Program-made: the position numbers and the translations under genes | The notes under the pieces: generated by a model | Database searches by the model: none | The model's input: the letters and a program-made list of their open reading frames with translations, nothing else | Told to the model about the DNA's origin: nothing | Shown here: positions 9,548-16,403 of the stretch, piece by piece | Layout of the letters: each line of letters begins with the position of its first letter | Position numbering within the stretch: the first letter of the stretch is position 1 | Assembly (NCBI RefSeq): GCF_019972155.1 | Contig: NZ_BOVL01000026.1 | Coordinates: 198,634 to 262,633 of the forward strand | Length of the DNA: 64,000 nucleotides | Direction of reading: 5' to 3' | Origin: Bradyrhizobium sp. RD5-C2 | GTDB lineage: Bacteria > Pseudomonadota > Alphaproteobacteria > Rhizobiales > Xanthobacteraceae

Positions 9548-9940
9548 ATGTCGTGGTTCAGTAAGGCCAAGCGCAAGGATATTTGGGACGACCCCGTCGC
9601 GCAGCCGCTCGGCGACATCGAGGCTGCGCAGAGAATCCGTGCGATCTGCCGCGATGCGGCCGGCTGTGCCGAGGCGGTCTCTTCGGCCGACATACGCTCG
9701 CCGGAGAAGCAGCAGATCGAGCGCGATCGCTACGAGCGTGCCGCCAAGGTCGCGATGAAGACCGCGATGAGGATATCCGACGAGCTGGTGCGGGATTCCG
9801 CGGTGCGCGAGATCGTCTGCCTCTGCATGAAGGCTAACAACGTCAAGACCGGGCGGGCGCTGTTCCGCGCCATCCACGCCAACTCGATCAAGGCCGAGGT
9901 GCTGAAGGAGCATCCGACGCTCGAGGGCGAGCAGGCCTGA
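9548..9940 (+). CDS. conserved hypothetical protein
   Basis: A 130-residue soluble protein beginning MSWFSKAKRKDIWDDP. It is highly charged and largely alpha-helical by composition, with no signal peptide or membrane segment and four cysteines (RAICRDAAGC and VCLCMK). It begins 34 bases after the flavoprotein gene on the same strand and could be co-transcribed with it. I do not recognise the family; the codon use is like its neighbours. It ends just before a dispersed repeat. Confidence 0.65.
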   Translation: MSWFSKAKRKDIWDDPVAQPLGDIEAAQRIRAICRDAAGCAEAVSSADIRSPEKQQIERDRYERAAKVAMKTAMRISDELVRDSAVREIVCLCMKANNVKTGRALFRAIHANSIKAEVLKEHPTLEGEQA

Positions 9941-9965
9941 GTTGTTCCGGCTGAGTGGAGAGCCA

Positions 9966-10034
9966 GTAGCCCGCATGAGCGAAGCGATATGCGGGAACGA
10001 TTTTCCCGGGTATCGCTGCGCTCACCCGGGCTAC
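9966..10034. repeat. dispersed double-hairpin repeat, GTAGCCCG family
   Basis: Its termini are inverted (GTAGCCCG / CGGGCTAC). Inside are two hairpins: CCCGCAT...ATGCGGG and CCCGGGT...ACCCGGG, each with a GAGCGAAGCGA- or ATCGCTGCGCTC-type loop. It lies between convergent genes and includes the stop codon of the SulP gene (10031-10033), so it may be a bidirectional terminator. I recall this family as abundant in Bradyrhizobium. Confidence 0.8.
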
Positions 10035-11719
10035 GTCTGCCCGCCCAGCGTGCGAACCGCTTCATCGACGCTGTGGAAGACGTGGTCCCTCGGCAGCACG
10101 GCGTAGAGATCGAAGCGCTCGAACGCCTCCTGGGCGCGGGAGGATTCGAGCCGCGCCACCGCCAATGTCACACCGTCATCGCGGCACTCGCGAAACAGGT
10201 CGCGCAGCGCCTGCGCCGCCGTGAAATCGATCTCGATCATGCCGCTGGCCTCGATCACCAGCAGTTTCGGCTTGGGCGTCGCGTGGCCGATGGTCTTGAG
10301 CACGCCGCCGTGAAAACCTTCCGCGTTGAGGAACGACAACGGGGCCTGTAGGCCGACCACGGCAATGCCGGGCTTGCGCTCGCCGGTGACGTGCGGGCCG
10401 GTCGGCCACCAGATCGTGGTGCCGGGCACGTGGACGAATTCCACCAGCTGGCCGCGCGTCGTGGTCCAGATGCCGTGCAGCAGCGACAGCGCGATGCCGA
10501 CGGCGACGCCTTGCTCGATCGGCAGCACGATGATCGCGGCGGCCGTCGCCACCACCAGCAGGAATTCGTAGAACGACTGGCGGAAGATCGCGACGATCTG
10601 CTTCACGCGGATGATGCGCAGCGCCACGAACAAGAGGACGCCGCCGAGCGCCGCATCGGGCACGTGCTGCAGCAGCGTCGCCCCGAACGCCAGCAGCGCG
10701 AGCACGATGGCCGCGGCAAACAGCCCCGAGACCTGCGTGCGCCCGCCAGTCTCCGACACGATGCCGGTGCGCGGCGGGCTGGCGTTGACGGGGAAAGCGC
10801 CGAACAGGCCGGCGAGCACGCTGCCGGCTCCGGCGCCGAGGAAGTCGCGATCGACGTCGGCCGGCTTGTCCGGGTCTGACAGGAACGAGCGCGTCGTCGC
10901 CGCGGTCTGCACCATGACGACGATGGCGATCAGGATCGCCAGCGACAGCAATTTGATCCACCGCTCCGGCGCGATGTCCGGAAGCGATGGCGTCGGCAGC
11001 GACCCGGGCACGGTGCCGACCACCTTGACGCCTTTGCTCTCGAGATGGCCGGCGATCACGGCGATGGTGGCCACGACAAGGCCGATCAGTGCGCCCGGAA
11101 TCCGCGCGCTGATCTTCTCCGATCCGGCAACGAGCGCGAGCACGCCGAGGCCGATCGCCAGCGTGTAGCCATTGGTCTGGCCGATCTTCTCGGTGAGGAC
11201 GCCGAGCTTGTAGAGCGTCGGGCCGTCCGGCGTGGTCAGGCCGAGCACGCCCGGCAATTGCGAGACCAGGATGTGGACGGAAATGCCGGCGAGGAAGCCG
11301 ACGGTCACCGGCGTCGACAGCAGATTGGCGATCCAGCCCAGTTTGAACAGGCCGCCCGCGATCATGATCGCGCCGACCATCAGCGCCAGTGCCATCGCCA
11401 GCGACTGATAGTCGGGCGAGCCAGCGGTCGCCATCAGCGCCAGGCCGGCCGCGAAGATCGGCGTGATGGTGGAATCGGCGCCGCAGGACAGGAAGCGGTT
11501 GGCGCCGAACATCGCAAAGCCGAGCGAGCCGGCCATGAAGGCGAAGAAGCCGATCTGCGGCGAGAAGCCGCCGAGCCGGGCGGTCGCCATCTGCTCGGGG
11601 ATCGCGATCGCGGCGAGCGTCAACCCGGCGATCAAATCGCCCGGCAAGTCGCCCGGCCGAAAGCTGGCCAGCGAACGGAAGATAGGCCAGCTGGCGCGTG
11701 TCTGATGAACGTCGGCCAT
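10031..11719 (-). CDS. SulP-family anion transporter with C-terminal STAS domain
   Basis: A 562-residue protein: an N-terminal SLC26/SulP membrane domain with about 10-12 hydrophobic segments (residues ~25-425; IPEQMATARLGGF, the SulP signature region, then FGANRFLSCGADSTITPI) and a cytoplasmic STAS domain (~440-550; VIEASGMIEIDFTAAQAL). Family members carry sulfate, bicarbonate or C4-dicarboxylates by proton or sodium symport; the anion cannot be decided here. The extended N-terminus starts MADVHQT at 11719. The stop codon lies in the end of a dispersed repeat. It is not in an operon with its neighbours. Confidence 0.9.
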   Translation of the reverse strand: MADVHQTRASWPIFRSLASFRPGDLPGDLIAGLTLAAIAIPEQMATARLGGFSPQIGFFAFMAGSLGFAMFGANRFLSCGADSTITPIFAAGLALMATAGSPDYQSLAMALALMVGAIMIAGGLFKLGWIANLLSTPVTVGFLAGISVHILVSQLPGVLGLTTPDGPTLYKLGVLTEKIGQTNGYTLAIGLGVLALVAGSEKISARIPGALIGLVVATIAVIAGHLESKGVKVVGTVPGSLPTPSLPDIAPERWIKLLSLAILIAIVVMVQTAATTRSFLSDPDKPADVDRDFLGAGAGSVLAGLFGAFPVNASPPRTGIVSETGGRTQVSGLFAAAIVLALLAFGATLLQHVPDAALGGVLLFVALRIIRVKQIVAIFRQSFYEFLLVVATAAAIIVLPIEQGVAVGIALSLLHGIWTTTRGQLVEFVHVPGTTIWWPTGPHVTGERKPGIAVVGLQAPLSFLNAEGFHGGVLKTIGHATPKPKLLVIEASGMIEIDFTAAQALRDLFRECRDDGVTLAVARLESSRAQEAFERFDLYAVLPRDHVFHSVDEAVRTLGGQT

Positions 11720-11815
11720 CGGTCTCCCGTGAGGATTATGACGATTCGCCGATAGTCCGACATCGCGCCGGCAAAATCCAGCGCAGTGGGCCGTGTGCAG
11801 CCGCGAAGCAAGTCG

Positions 11816-12805
11816 CTATCCCGCGCGTGCTGCGGTGATCGCCTTGCGGATATCGGCCAGCGGCGCGCTGTCGTCTAATTCGACGCTGTCGCCCTGGAGC
11901 CTGACGCCGAGGTCGCGCCACAGCGCGGCGAGATCGGGCGTCACCGGCTTCGATCCCCATTCGCCGTGCAGCCGCGTCAGCACGTCGACGCCGACCGCCT
12001 TGTCGGCGGTCGAGAGCACGCGCGCGATCGGCCAGTCCTTTTCGTGGTTGCCGCCGGCGGCGAGCACGCCGCGCATGGCATCCTGCAAGCCGAATTTGTT
12101 GCCGGTGCGTTTGCGGATTTCGACATCGGCGAACAGGCAGAACATCGCGCCGCCCCAGTATTTCCGGCCCCAGGTGTCGGTATTGTCCAAGCCCTCGTCG
12201 CCGGCCTGCGGCAGGCCCTTGGGCATGTCGCGCAGCATCGCCAGCCAGATCTCGCGCGCCGTGAGATCGCCGGCCTGCACGCGCGCGACCGGCTCGACAT
12301 AGACCGCGAGCCCCTCCGACAGCCAGGCATAGCGGTCGTCGAGATCGGGCAGGGCGGTGTGCACCATCTCGTGCACGATCACCCAGTCGTGCTTGAGATC
12401 GTCGACGCCTGCGTCGCGGCCGATCGGAAGCCGGATTGCGGCGCCGCGATAACCCCATGTGGTGCCGCCGCGAACCCGCGAACCGTCGACCGGCACGATC
12501 AAGAGCCGCAACGAGCTGACGGGAAATCGGCCGTAATAGGTCGAGACCGCGCGGGCCGACGCCTTGATCCAGTCGAATATCCGGTCCTTCGGCAGCGCCA
12601 TCTCGCCGGGTGCGAACCCGACATGGATGGCGGCGCCGGCGACCTCGAGATCGGTCTTGGGCAGCCGGTCGAAGGCGTCGTAGGGCATGCCTTCGCCGCG
12701 CATGAACTCGGACTGCGCCTCGACATGACATGATGCGATGCCGATCAGGATCGCAGCGACCAGCATCGCGGCGGCGATCACGCGATATGTCGGGATGCTC
12801 TTCAT
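11816..12805 (-). CDS. exported zinc metallopeptidase (gluzincin, HEMVH motif)
   Basis: A 329-residue protein with an N-terminal signal peptide or lipoprotein-like segment (hydrophobic 9-25, then IASCHVEAQ; the Cys at about 26 is not in a perfect lipobox). The zinc motif VIVHEMVHTALP is near residue 145 (HExxH) and the third-ligand Glu is in AWLSEGLAVYVEP about 20 residues later, the layout of peptidase MA-like gluzincins. It probably acts in the periplasm. It begins at 12805, overlapping the stop of the creatininase-family gene by four bases, and so ends the bufferin operon. A role in trimming the precursor peptides is possible but is only inferred from position. Confidence 0.72.
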   Translation of the reverse strand: MKSIPTYRVIAAAMLVAAILIGIASCHVEAQSEFMRGEGMPYDAFDRLPKTDLEVAGAAIHVGFAPGEMALPKDRIFDWIKASARAVSTYYGRFPVSSLRLLIVPVDGSRVRGGTTWGYRGAAIRLPIGRDAGVDDLKHDWVIVHEMVHTALPDLDDRYAWLSEGLAVYVEPVARVQAGDLTAREIWLAMLRDMPKGLPQAGDEGLDNTDTWGRKYWGGAMFCLFADVEIRKRTGNKFGLQDAMRGVLAAGGNHEKDWPIARVLSTADKAVGVDVLTRLHGEWGSKPVTPDLAALWRDLGVRLQGDSVELDDSAPLADIRKAITAARAG

Positions 12806-13578
12806 CGCGGCGTGCCGTGCCGCTGTGACATGGCGTTCTCGCCAAGCGCCGCGGTCACTAGTTCGCCGAGATCGTCGAGGATCGCCGCGAGCAGCGTCTC
12901 GCCCTTGGCTGATGTCGCCAGCGTCGGATCGCCGTAACTGCCGGAGCGGCTGTAGTTCGGCGAAGTGCTGTCCGATAGCGTCAGGCGGCCGGGCGCCTCG
13001 TGCTGCAGGGCGGGGCTCGCCTCGGCGCGGTCCCGATCGACCACGTCCGGTGCCAGCGCCAGCATCAGGGATGTCTCCAACTCGTCGGCATGGCTGCCAT
13101 GGCGTTGCTCGGAGATCTGCTCGGCGGTGCGGCGGAAGCGCGGGCCCTGGTAGAGCCGCAGATGTCTCACGCGGGCCGGCTCGAAGGGCGCCAGCGCGCG
13201 TTCGACCGGAGCGAGCGTGCTGATCCCCGTGTTGAGCACGAACAAGGTGCCGATGCCGCTGTCGAGGATGCCGGCGGCGATCTCATGCACCATGGCTTCG
13301 AACGTTGCCGCCGACAGGCTGGCGCTGCCGGCATATTCGACGAAAGCGGGGTAGTGACCGTAGGTGATGGTCGGCCAGACCAGCGCGTCGAAGCGTTCGG
13401 CGAGATGCGCTGCAAACCACTCGGCCTGCAGGCGGTCGGTGTTCAGCGGCAAATGGAAACCGTGTTGCTTGGCGGCGGCGCCGATCGGCAGGATCGCCGG
13501 CCGTTTGGCCGCAACGCGCCGCGCGACCTCGTCCCAGGTGAGGCGTTCGATGCGATGGCTGACGATGTCGGCGCCCAT
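12802..13578 (-). CDS. creatininase-family protein with degenerate metal motifs
   Basis: A 258-residue cytoplasmic protein of the creatininase/formamidase fold (the family that includes MftE of mycofactocin synthesis). Family marks present: PIGAAAKQHGFHLPLNTD (about 33-50), YGHYPAFVEYAG, HADELETSLMLALAP, and GDPTLATSAKGETLL. Two metal-binding motifs are altered: the usual EQHG reads KQHG, and the usual NGHGGN loop reads NTGIST, so a glutamate and a histidine ligand are missing. It starts 12 bases after bufC and overlaps the peptidase gene by ATGA. It may be a non-classical hydrolase or a non-catalytic partner; the substrate is unknown. Confidence 0.75.
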   Translation of the reverse strand: MGADIVSHRIERLTWDEVARRVAAKRPAILPIGAAAKQHGFHLPLNTDRLQAEWFAAHLAERFDALVWPTITYGHYPAFVEYAGSASLSAATFEAMVHEIAAGILDSGIGTLFVLNTGISTLAPVERALAPFEPARVRHLRLYQGPRFRRTAEQISEQRHGSHADELETSLMLALAPDVVDRDRAEASPALQHEAPGRLTLSDSTSPNYSRSGSYGDPTLATSAKGETLLAAILDDLGELVTAALGENAMSQRHGTPR

Positions 13579-13590
13579 GCCGCGGGCCCT

Positions 13591-14376
13591 CTATGTGCCG
13601 ATGGAAGCCGCTGTCAGAAGCCCCGCCGTGATCCAGCCATGCAGATAGCCGGCGCCGCGCGCGGCGGCATTGTCGGGATCGTCATAGGTCGCGAGCATCT
13701 CGCAGAGCACGCCGAACGGAACGCCATCGGAGGCTTCGTCCCACATCATCGCTTCCTCGGTCGGCAGCTCGCGGAACATCGGCGTGGTGTCCTGGCGCCA
13801 GATCAGGAGGCGGGTGGGTTCGGCGAGCGCCTCCGCCTCGGGCGGCGTCTCGTCGTTCTTCAGGGTCATCCAGATCGCAGCCGCATTGGTCGATAGGTCG
13901 ATCCTCGCAGCGCTGGGATGCGGCTGGAATACGAGGTCGTTCCAGACCTCGGGCGCGAAACCGGCCATCGCCTCCAGCGCGAGCACGGCGCCTTCACCGG
14001 CGTCGAAGGCGTCGTTCAACGCCTTCTCCAGCGCGGCGAGGTCGGCGAGCACGGGATGGTTGCTGTAGGGGGTGGTGGCCTTCAGGAAATCCGGGAGCCC
14101 TTGCGAGAACCAGCGCAGGTTCGGGTGCTCGGACGGCCGTGCCTTGACATAGGCATGGCCCATCTCGTCGAACATCTCGTCGCCGAGAAAGCGATGCAAC
14201 AGCTCGTGGTCGTTACGCATCGCCTCGACCAGCCGCGAGCCGTAGGCATAGCGATAGACGCCGAACAGCGTCGCGCGCGTCTCCTTGGGGCTGTCGAGGA
14301 TTTCGCTCAGGATGCCGTCGTCGCCGCTGAGGATGGCGCGCTGGAAGTCACCTTGCTGGCGCGCGAAGTCGGTCAT
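13591..14376 (-). CDS. bufC: BufC/HvfC-type DUF2063 protein of bufferin maturation
   Basis: A 261-residue cytoplasmic protein. The N-terminal DUF2063 'putative DNA-binding' domain (about 1-100: FARQQGDFQRAILSGD, YRYAYGSRLVEAMRNDH, FDEMGHAYVKARPSEHPNLR) is the part that in this family is thought to recognise the precursor and hold it for the MNIO enzyme; the C-terminal half (about 130-261) is the usual partner domain. The ATG at 14376 overlaps the stop of the DUF692 gene (ATGA), the typical bufB-bufC arrangement. Reading further upstream in this frame only traverses bufB and is not coding. The assignment rests on family plus context. Confidence 0.88.
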   Translation of the reverse strand: MTDFARQQGDFQRAILSGDDGILSEILDSPKETRATLFGVYRYAYGSRLVEAMRNDHELLHRFLGDEMFDEMGHAYVKARPSEHPNLRWFSQGLPDFLKATTPYSNHPVLADLAALEKALNDAFDAGEGAVLALEAMAGFAPEVWNDLVFQPHPSAARIDLSTNAAAIWMTLKNDETPPEAEALAEPTRLLIWRQDTTPMFRELPTEEAMMWDEASDGVPFGVLCEMLATYDDPDNAAARGAGYLHGWITAGLLTAASIGT

Positions 14377-15272
14377 GCCGCCGGCGCGCCCACGGGCAGC
14401 ACCTGCCCCGCGATCTCGCGGGTGCGCTCGACCTCGTGCAGCAATTCGTCGAGCGGCGGGATGTTGTCGTCGCGCTCGATCATGGTCGAGACCCGTCCGA
14501 ACCGCTTCAGCGCCGCGACATAGAGGTCCCAGACGTCCTCGCACACCGGATGGTCGTGGGTGTCGATGATGTGGGTGCCCATGTGGCTGTGGCCCGCCAT
14601 GTGGAATTGCACCACGCGATCCGGTGGAATGCCGTTGAGGAAGGCCATCGGATCGTAGCCGTGGTTGAAGGCGCTGACATAGACATTGTTGATGTCGAAC
14701 AGCAGCCAGCAGCCGGAGCGACGCGACAGTTCGGAGAGGAATTCCCACTCCGTCATCTCGGAATTGTTGAATTGCACATAGGTCGAGACGTTCTCGAGCA
14801 CGATGGCGCGGCCGAGGAAATCCTGCACCAGCTGCACCCGGCTCACGACGTGATCGAGCGCCTCCCGCGTGTAGGGGATCGGCAGCAGATCGTGCAGGTT
14901 CTTGCCGTGCACGCCGGTCCAGCACAGATGGTCCGACACCCATTTCGGCTGCACGCGTTGTGCGAGGTCCTTCAGGCCCTGCAGATAGTCGAAGTTCGGC
15001 GGCGCGGTGGAGGCGATCGACAGCGAGACGCCGTGCATCACCACGGGATAGCGCGCGCAGATCCGGTCCAGGATGCGCAGCGGCTGGCCGCCCGGCAGCA
15101 TGTAGTTCTCGCTGATCACCTCGAACCAGTCGATCGGCGGATTTCCGTTCAGGATCTCGTCGTAGTGCTGAGCACGCAGGCCGAGGCCGAAGCCGAGGAA
15201 CGGCGGCTTGGCCGATTGCAGCGGGCGCTCTGCGAGCACCGACTTGTCCGGTGATCGGCTCGCAACGTTCAT
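14373..15272 (-). CDS. bufB: BufB-type multinuclear non-heme iron oxidative enzyme (MNIO, DUF692)
   Basis: A 299-residue TIM-barrel enzyme of the DUF692/MNIO family. It uses a cluster of iron ions to modify cysteines in ribosomal peptides, for instance to thiooxazole or oxazolone groups that bind copper. Family residues seen: GFGLGLRAQHYDEIL, VISENYM, MHGVSLSIAS, VSDHLCW, IVLENVSTY, FDINNVYVSAFNHGYDP and the His-rich HMAGHSHMGTHIIDTHDHPV. It lies between the two cysteine-rich precursor genes upstream and bufC downstream. The gap to the nearer precursor (102 bases) contains a hairpin that could lower enzyme expression relative to precursor. Confidence 0.92.
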   Translation of the reverse strand: MNVASRSPDKSVLAERPLQSAKPPFLGFGLGLRAQHYDEILNGNPPIDWFEVISENYMLPGGQPLRILDRICARYPVVMHGVSLSIASTAPPNFDYLQGLKDLAQRVQPKWVSDHLCWTGVHGKNLHDLLPIPYTREALDHVVSRVQLVQDFLGRAIVLENVSTYVQFNNSEMTEWEFLSELSRRSGCWLLFDINNVYVSAFNHGYDPMAFLNGIPPDRVVQFHMAGHSHMGTHIIDTHDHPVCEDVWDLYVAALKRFGRVSTMIERDDNIPPLDELLHEVERTREIAGQVLPVGAPAA

Positions 15273-15336
15273 GGCGGCTCCGCGCTTCCGGCGCCAGGAT
15301 CGCGGCGCCCAACTTCAAAAACTATCATGGAAACGA

Positions 15337-15356
15337 GGCCCGGCCTACACCGGGCC
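15337..15356 (-). terminator. hairpin between bufA and bufB (partial terminator)
   Basis: The inverted repeat GGCCCGG-N6-CCGGGCC lies 18 bases beyond the precursor stop. On the minus strand it is followed by TCGTTT and, further on, AGTTTTTG, so it is a weak terminator or a 3'-end stabiliser. It would make more precursor mRNA than enzyme mRNA. Confidence 0.6.
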
Positions 15357-15374
15357 CCGCTTGGTCCGATCCGT

Positions 15375-15632
15375 TCACCCGGCCTTGAACTTGCCCTTCG
15401 CCGCGGTGCAGTCGGCCTTCGTCATCTCCGCAAAGCCCTGGCCCTTGCAGGCATTCTGACCCTTGCAGGCGTGGTTGCCGCCCTTGCAGGCGCTCTGGCC
15501 CTTGCAGGCATTGGCGCCAACGCATTTGCCTTCGCTCGCAGCGTAGGACTGCGTCGACACCACGGCTCCGGCCAGGAAAAGCGTCGCTGCAGCGGCGGCG
15601 AGAGTGGCACCGGACTTGGTTGTAAGCTTCAT
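15375..15632 (-). CDS. bufA: bufferin-type precursor peptide 2 (six cysteines, exported)
   Basis: An 85-residue precursor. The signal peptide (1-31: MKLTTKSG then a hydrophobic Ala/Leu run ending SYAAS) directs export. The mature core has six cysteines spaced as CVGANACKGQSACKGG, then NHACKGQNACKGQG, and one near the end in KADCTAAKG. This CKGx(N/S)ACKG repeat is the pattern I recall for BufA2-family periplasmic bufferins. The product would be modified by BufB/BufC in the cytoplasm and exported to bind copper. The start at 15632 has AAGGAG seven bases upstream; extending 25 codons further would spoil the signal peptide. It is a paralogue of the gene at 15818-16081. Confidence 0.87.
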   Translation of the reverse strand: MKLTTKSGATLAAAAATLFLAGAVVSTQSYAASEGKCVGANACKGQSACKGGNHACKGQNACKGQGFAEMTKADCTAAKGKFKAG

Positions 15633-15711
15633 GGGCGTCTCCTTGTGCAAGTTGGTTGAAGGTGCGCCGCCCGCAAGCCGTGTGAGTTGGCCGAAGGCTG
15701 CACCCAAAGTT

Positions 15712-15740
15712 AGCTACGGATGTGGTCCCGCTTTGGTTAC
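15712..15740 (-). promoter_or_regulatory. ECF-sigma-like promoter of the second bufA gene
   Basis: On the minus strand it reads GTAACCAAA-N12-CCGTAGCT, i.e. GTAACC-N16-CGTA, 80 bases before the bufA start. The same two blocks at the same spacing lie upstream of the first bufA gene (16248-16276). A GTAACC-N16-CGAA motif is what I recall for SigF of Caulobacter, which controls homologous genes. Confidence 0.65.
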
Positions 15741-15776
15741 CAATGCCGGGATCATTTATCCGCGCCTTGGCGTGAG

Positions 15777-15802
15777 AAGGCCCGGCGCCGTCGCCGGGCC
15801 TT
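15777..15802 (-). terminator. hairpin after the first bufA gene
   Basis: A perfect 11-bp stem, AAGGCCCGGCG / CGCCGGGCCTT, with a 4-base loop, 15 bases past the stop codon. On the minus strand it is followed by CTCACG, not a clean T run, so termination may be partial. It separates two independently promoted precursor genes. Confidence 0.7.
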
Positions 15803-15817
15803 CCTGGGGCGATGCGA

Positions 15818-16081
15818 TCAGCCCTTGACGAACTTGCCGCCCATCGCGTTGCACTGCTTTTCCGAGCTCAGCGAGAAGCCGGTGCCCTTGCAGGCGTTCA
15901 GGCCCTTGCAGGAATTGGCGCCGCCCTTGCAGGCGCTCTGGCCCTTGCAGGCATTGCCGGCCATGCACTTGCCCGCGGCGGCATTCGCGGACGTCGAGGT
16001 GGTCGAAACCACGGAGCCGGCGAGGAACAGGGTAGCCGCAGCGACGGCGAGCGTTGCGCCGGACTTCGAACTCAACTTCAT
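15818..16081 (-). CDS. bufA: bufferin-type precursor peptide 1 (six cysteines, exported)
   Basis: An 87-residue paralogue of the next gene. Signal peptide about 1-35 (MKLSSKSG, Ala/Leu core, ending SANAAA). The mature part has six cysteines: KCMAGNACKGQSACKGG, NSCKGLNACKGTG and SEKQCNAMGG. The signal peptides are almost the same in the two copies, while the C-terminal tails differ (FSLSSEKQC versus FAEMTKADC), which suggests an older duplication with selection on the CKG core. GAGGAG lies eight bases before the ATG at 16081. It has its own promoter motif and its own terminator hairpin, so it could be made alone and in excess of the modifying enzymes. Confidence 0.86.
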   Translation of the reverse strand: MKLSSKSGATLAVAAATLFLAGSVVSTTSTSANAAAGKCMAGNACKGQSACKGGANSCKGLNACKGTGFSLSSEKQCNAMGGKFVKG

Positions 16082-16247
16082 GACGATCTCCTCGGTGATT
16101 GTTTGAAAGCAAAAAAACATGGCGCCGTGAGCATCCTTCGATCGTTCGATCCCGGACCGCACAACGGGTGGATATTCGGAGAGCAATCAGATCGCAGGGG
16201 CATCCGCGGCGCGGTGCTTCCCGCGATTTGAGTGCTCGTCCAAGATC

Positions 16248-16276
16248 AGCTACGGGGTATCAGGCGATTTGGTTAC
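16248..16276 (-). promoter_or_regulatory. ECF-sigma-like promoter of the first bufA gene
   Basis: Minus strand GTAACCAAA-N12-CCGTAGCT, the same as the motif at 15712-15740 in both blocks and spacing; the 12-base spacers differ. It sits 167 bases before the start codon in the 322-base gap 16082-16403. The rest of that gap shows no gene; the part near 16285-16300 is AT-rich (AAAAGAAAATTTTGC). Confidence 0.65.
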
Positions 16277-16403
16277 AGCGTTTCAAAAGAAAATTTTGCT
16301 TGGGCCGGGTCTGACGCCCGGTCCATGTCAAACACCGTCGGCCAAAGAGTATTTCATTGCGCCAGGCCGATCGGTTTGCTGCATCGCACAGTCTGCATTT
16401 TAA

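Noticed and set aside
14377..15318. Continuous open frame extending bufC upstream to 575 residues
   Set aside because: The extension overlaps bufB in another frame, has Arg-rich low-complexity translation and no domain; the ATG at 14376 fits the family.
15400..15975. Regularly spaced CCCTTGCAGGC repeats resembling a CRISPR-like array
   Set aside because: They encode the ACKG repeats of the two precursor peptides in frame; spacing is short and codon-based.
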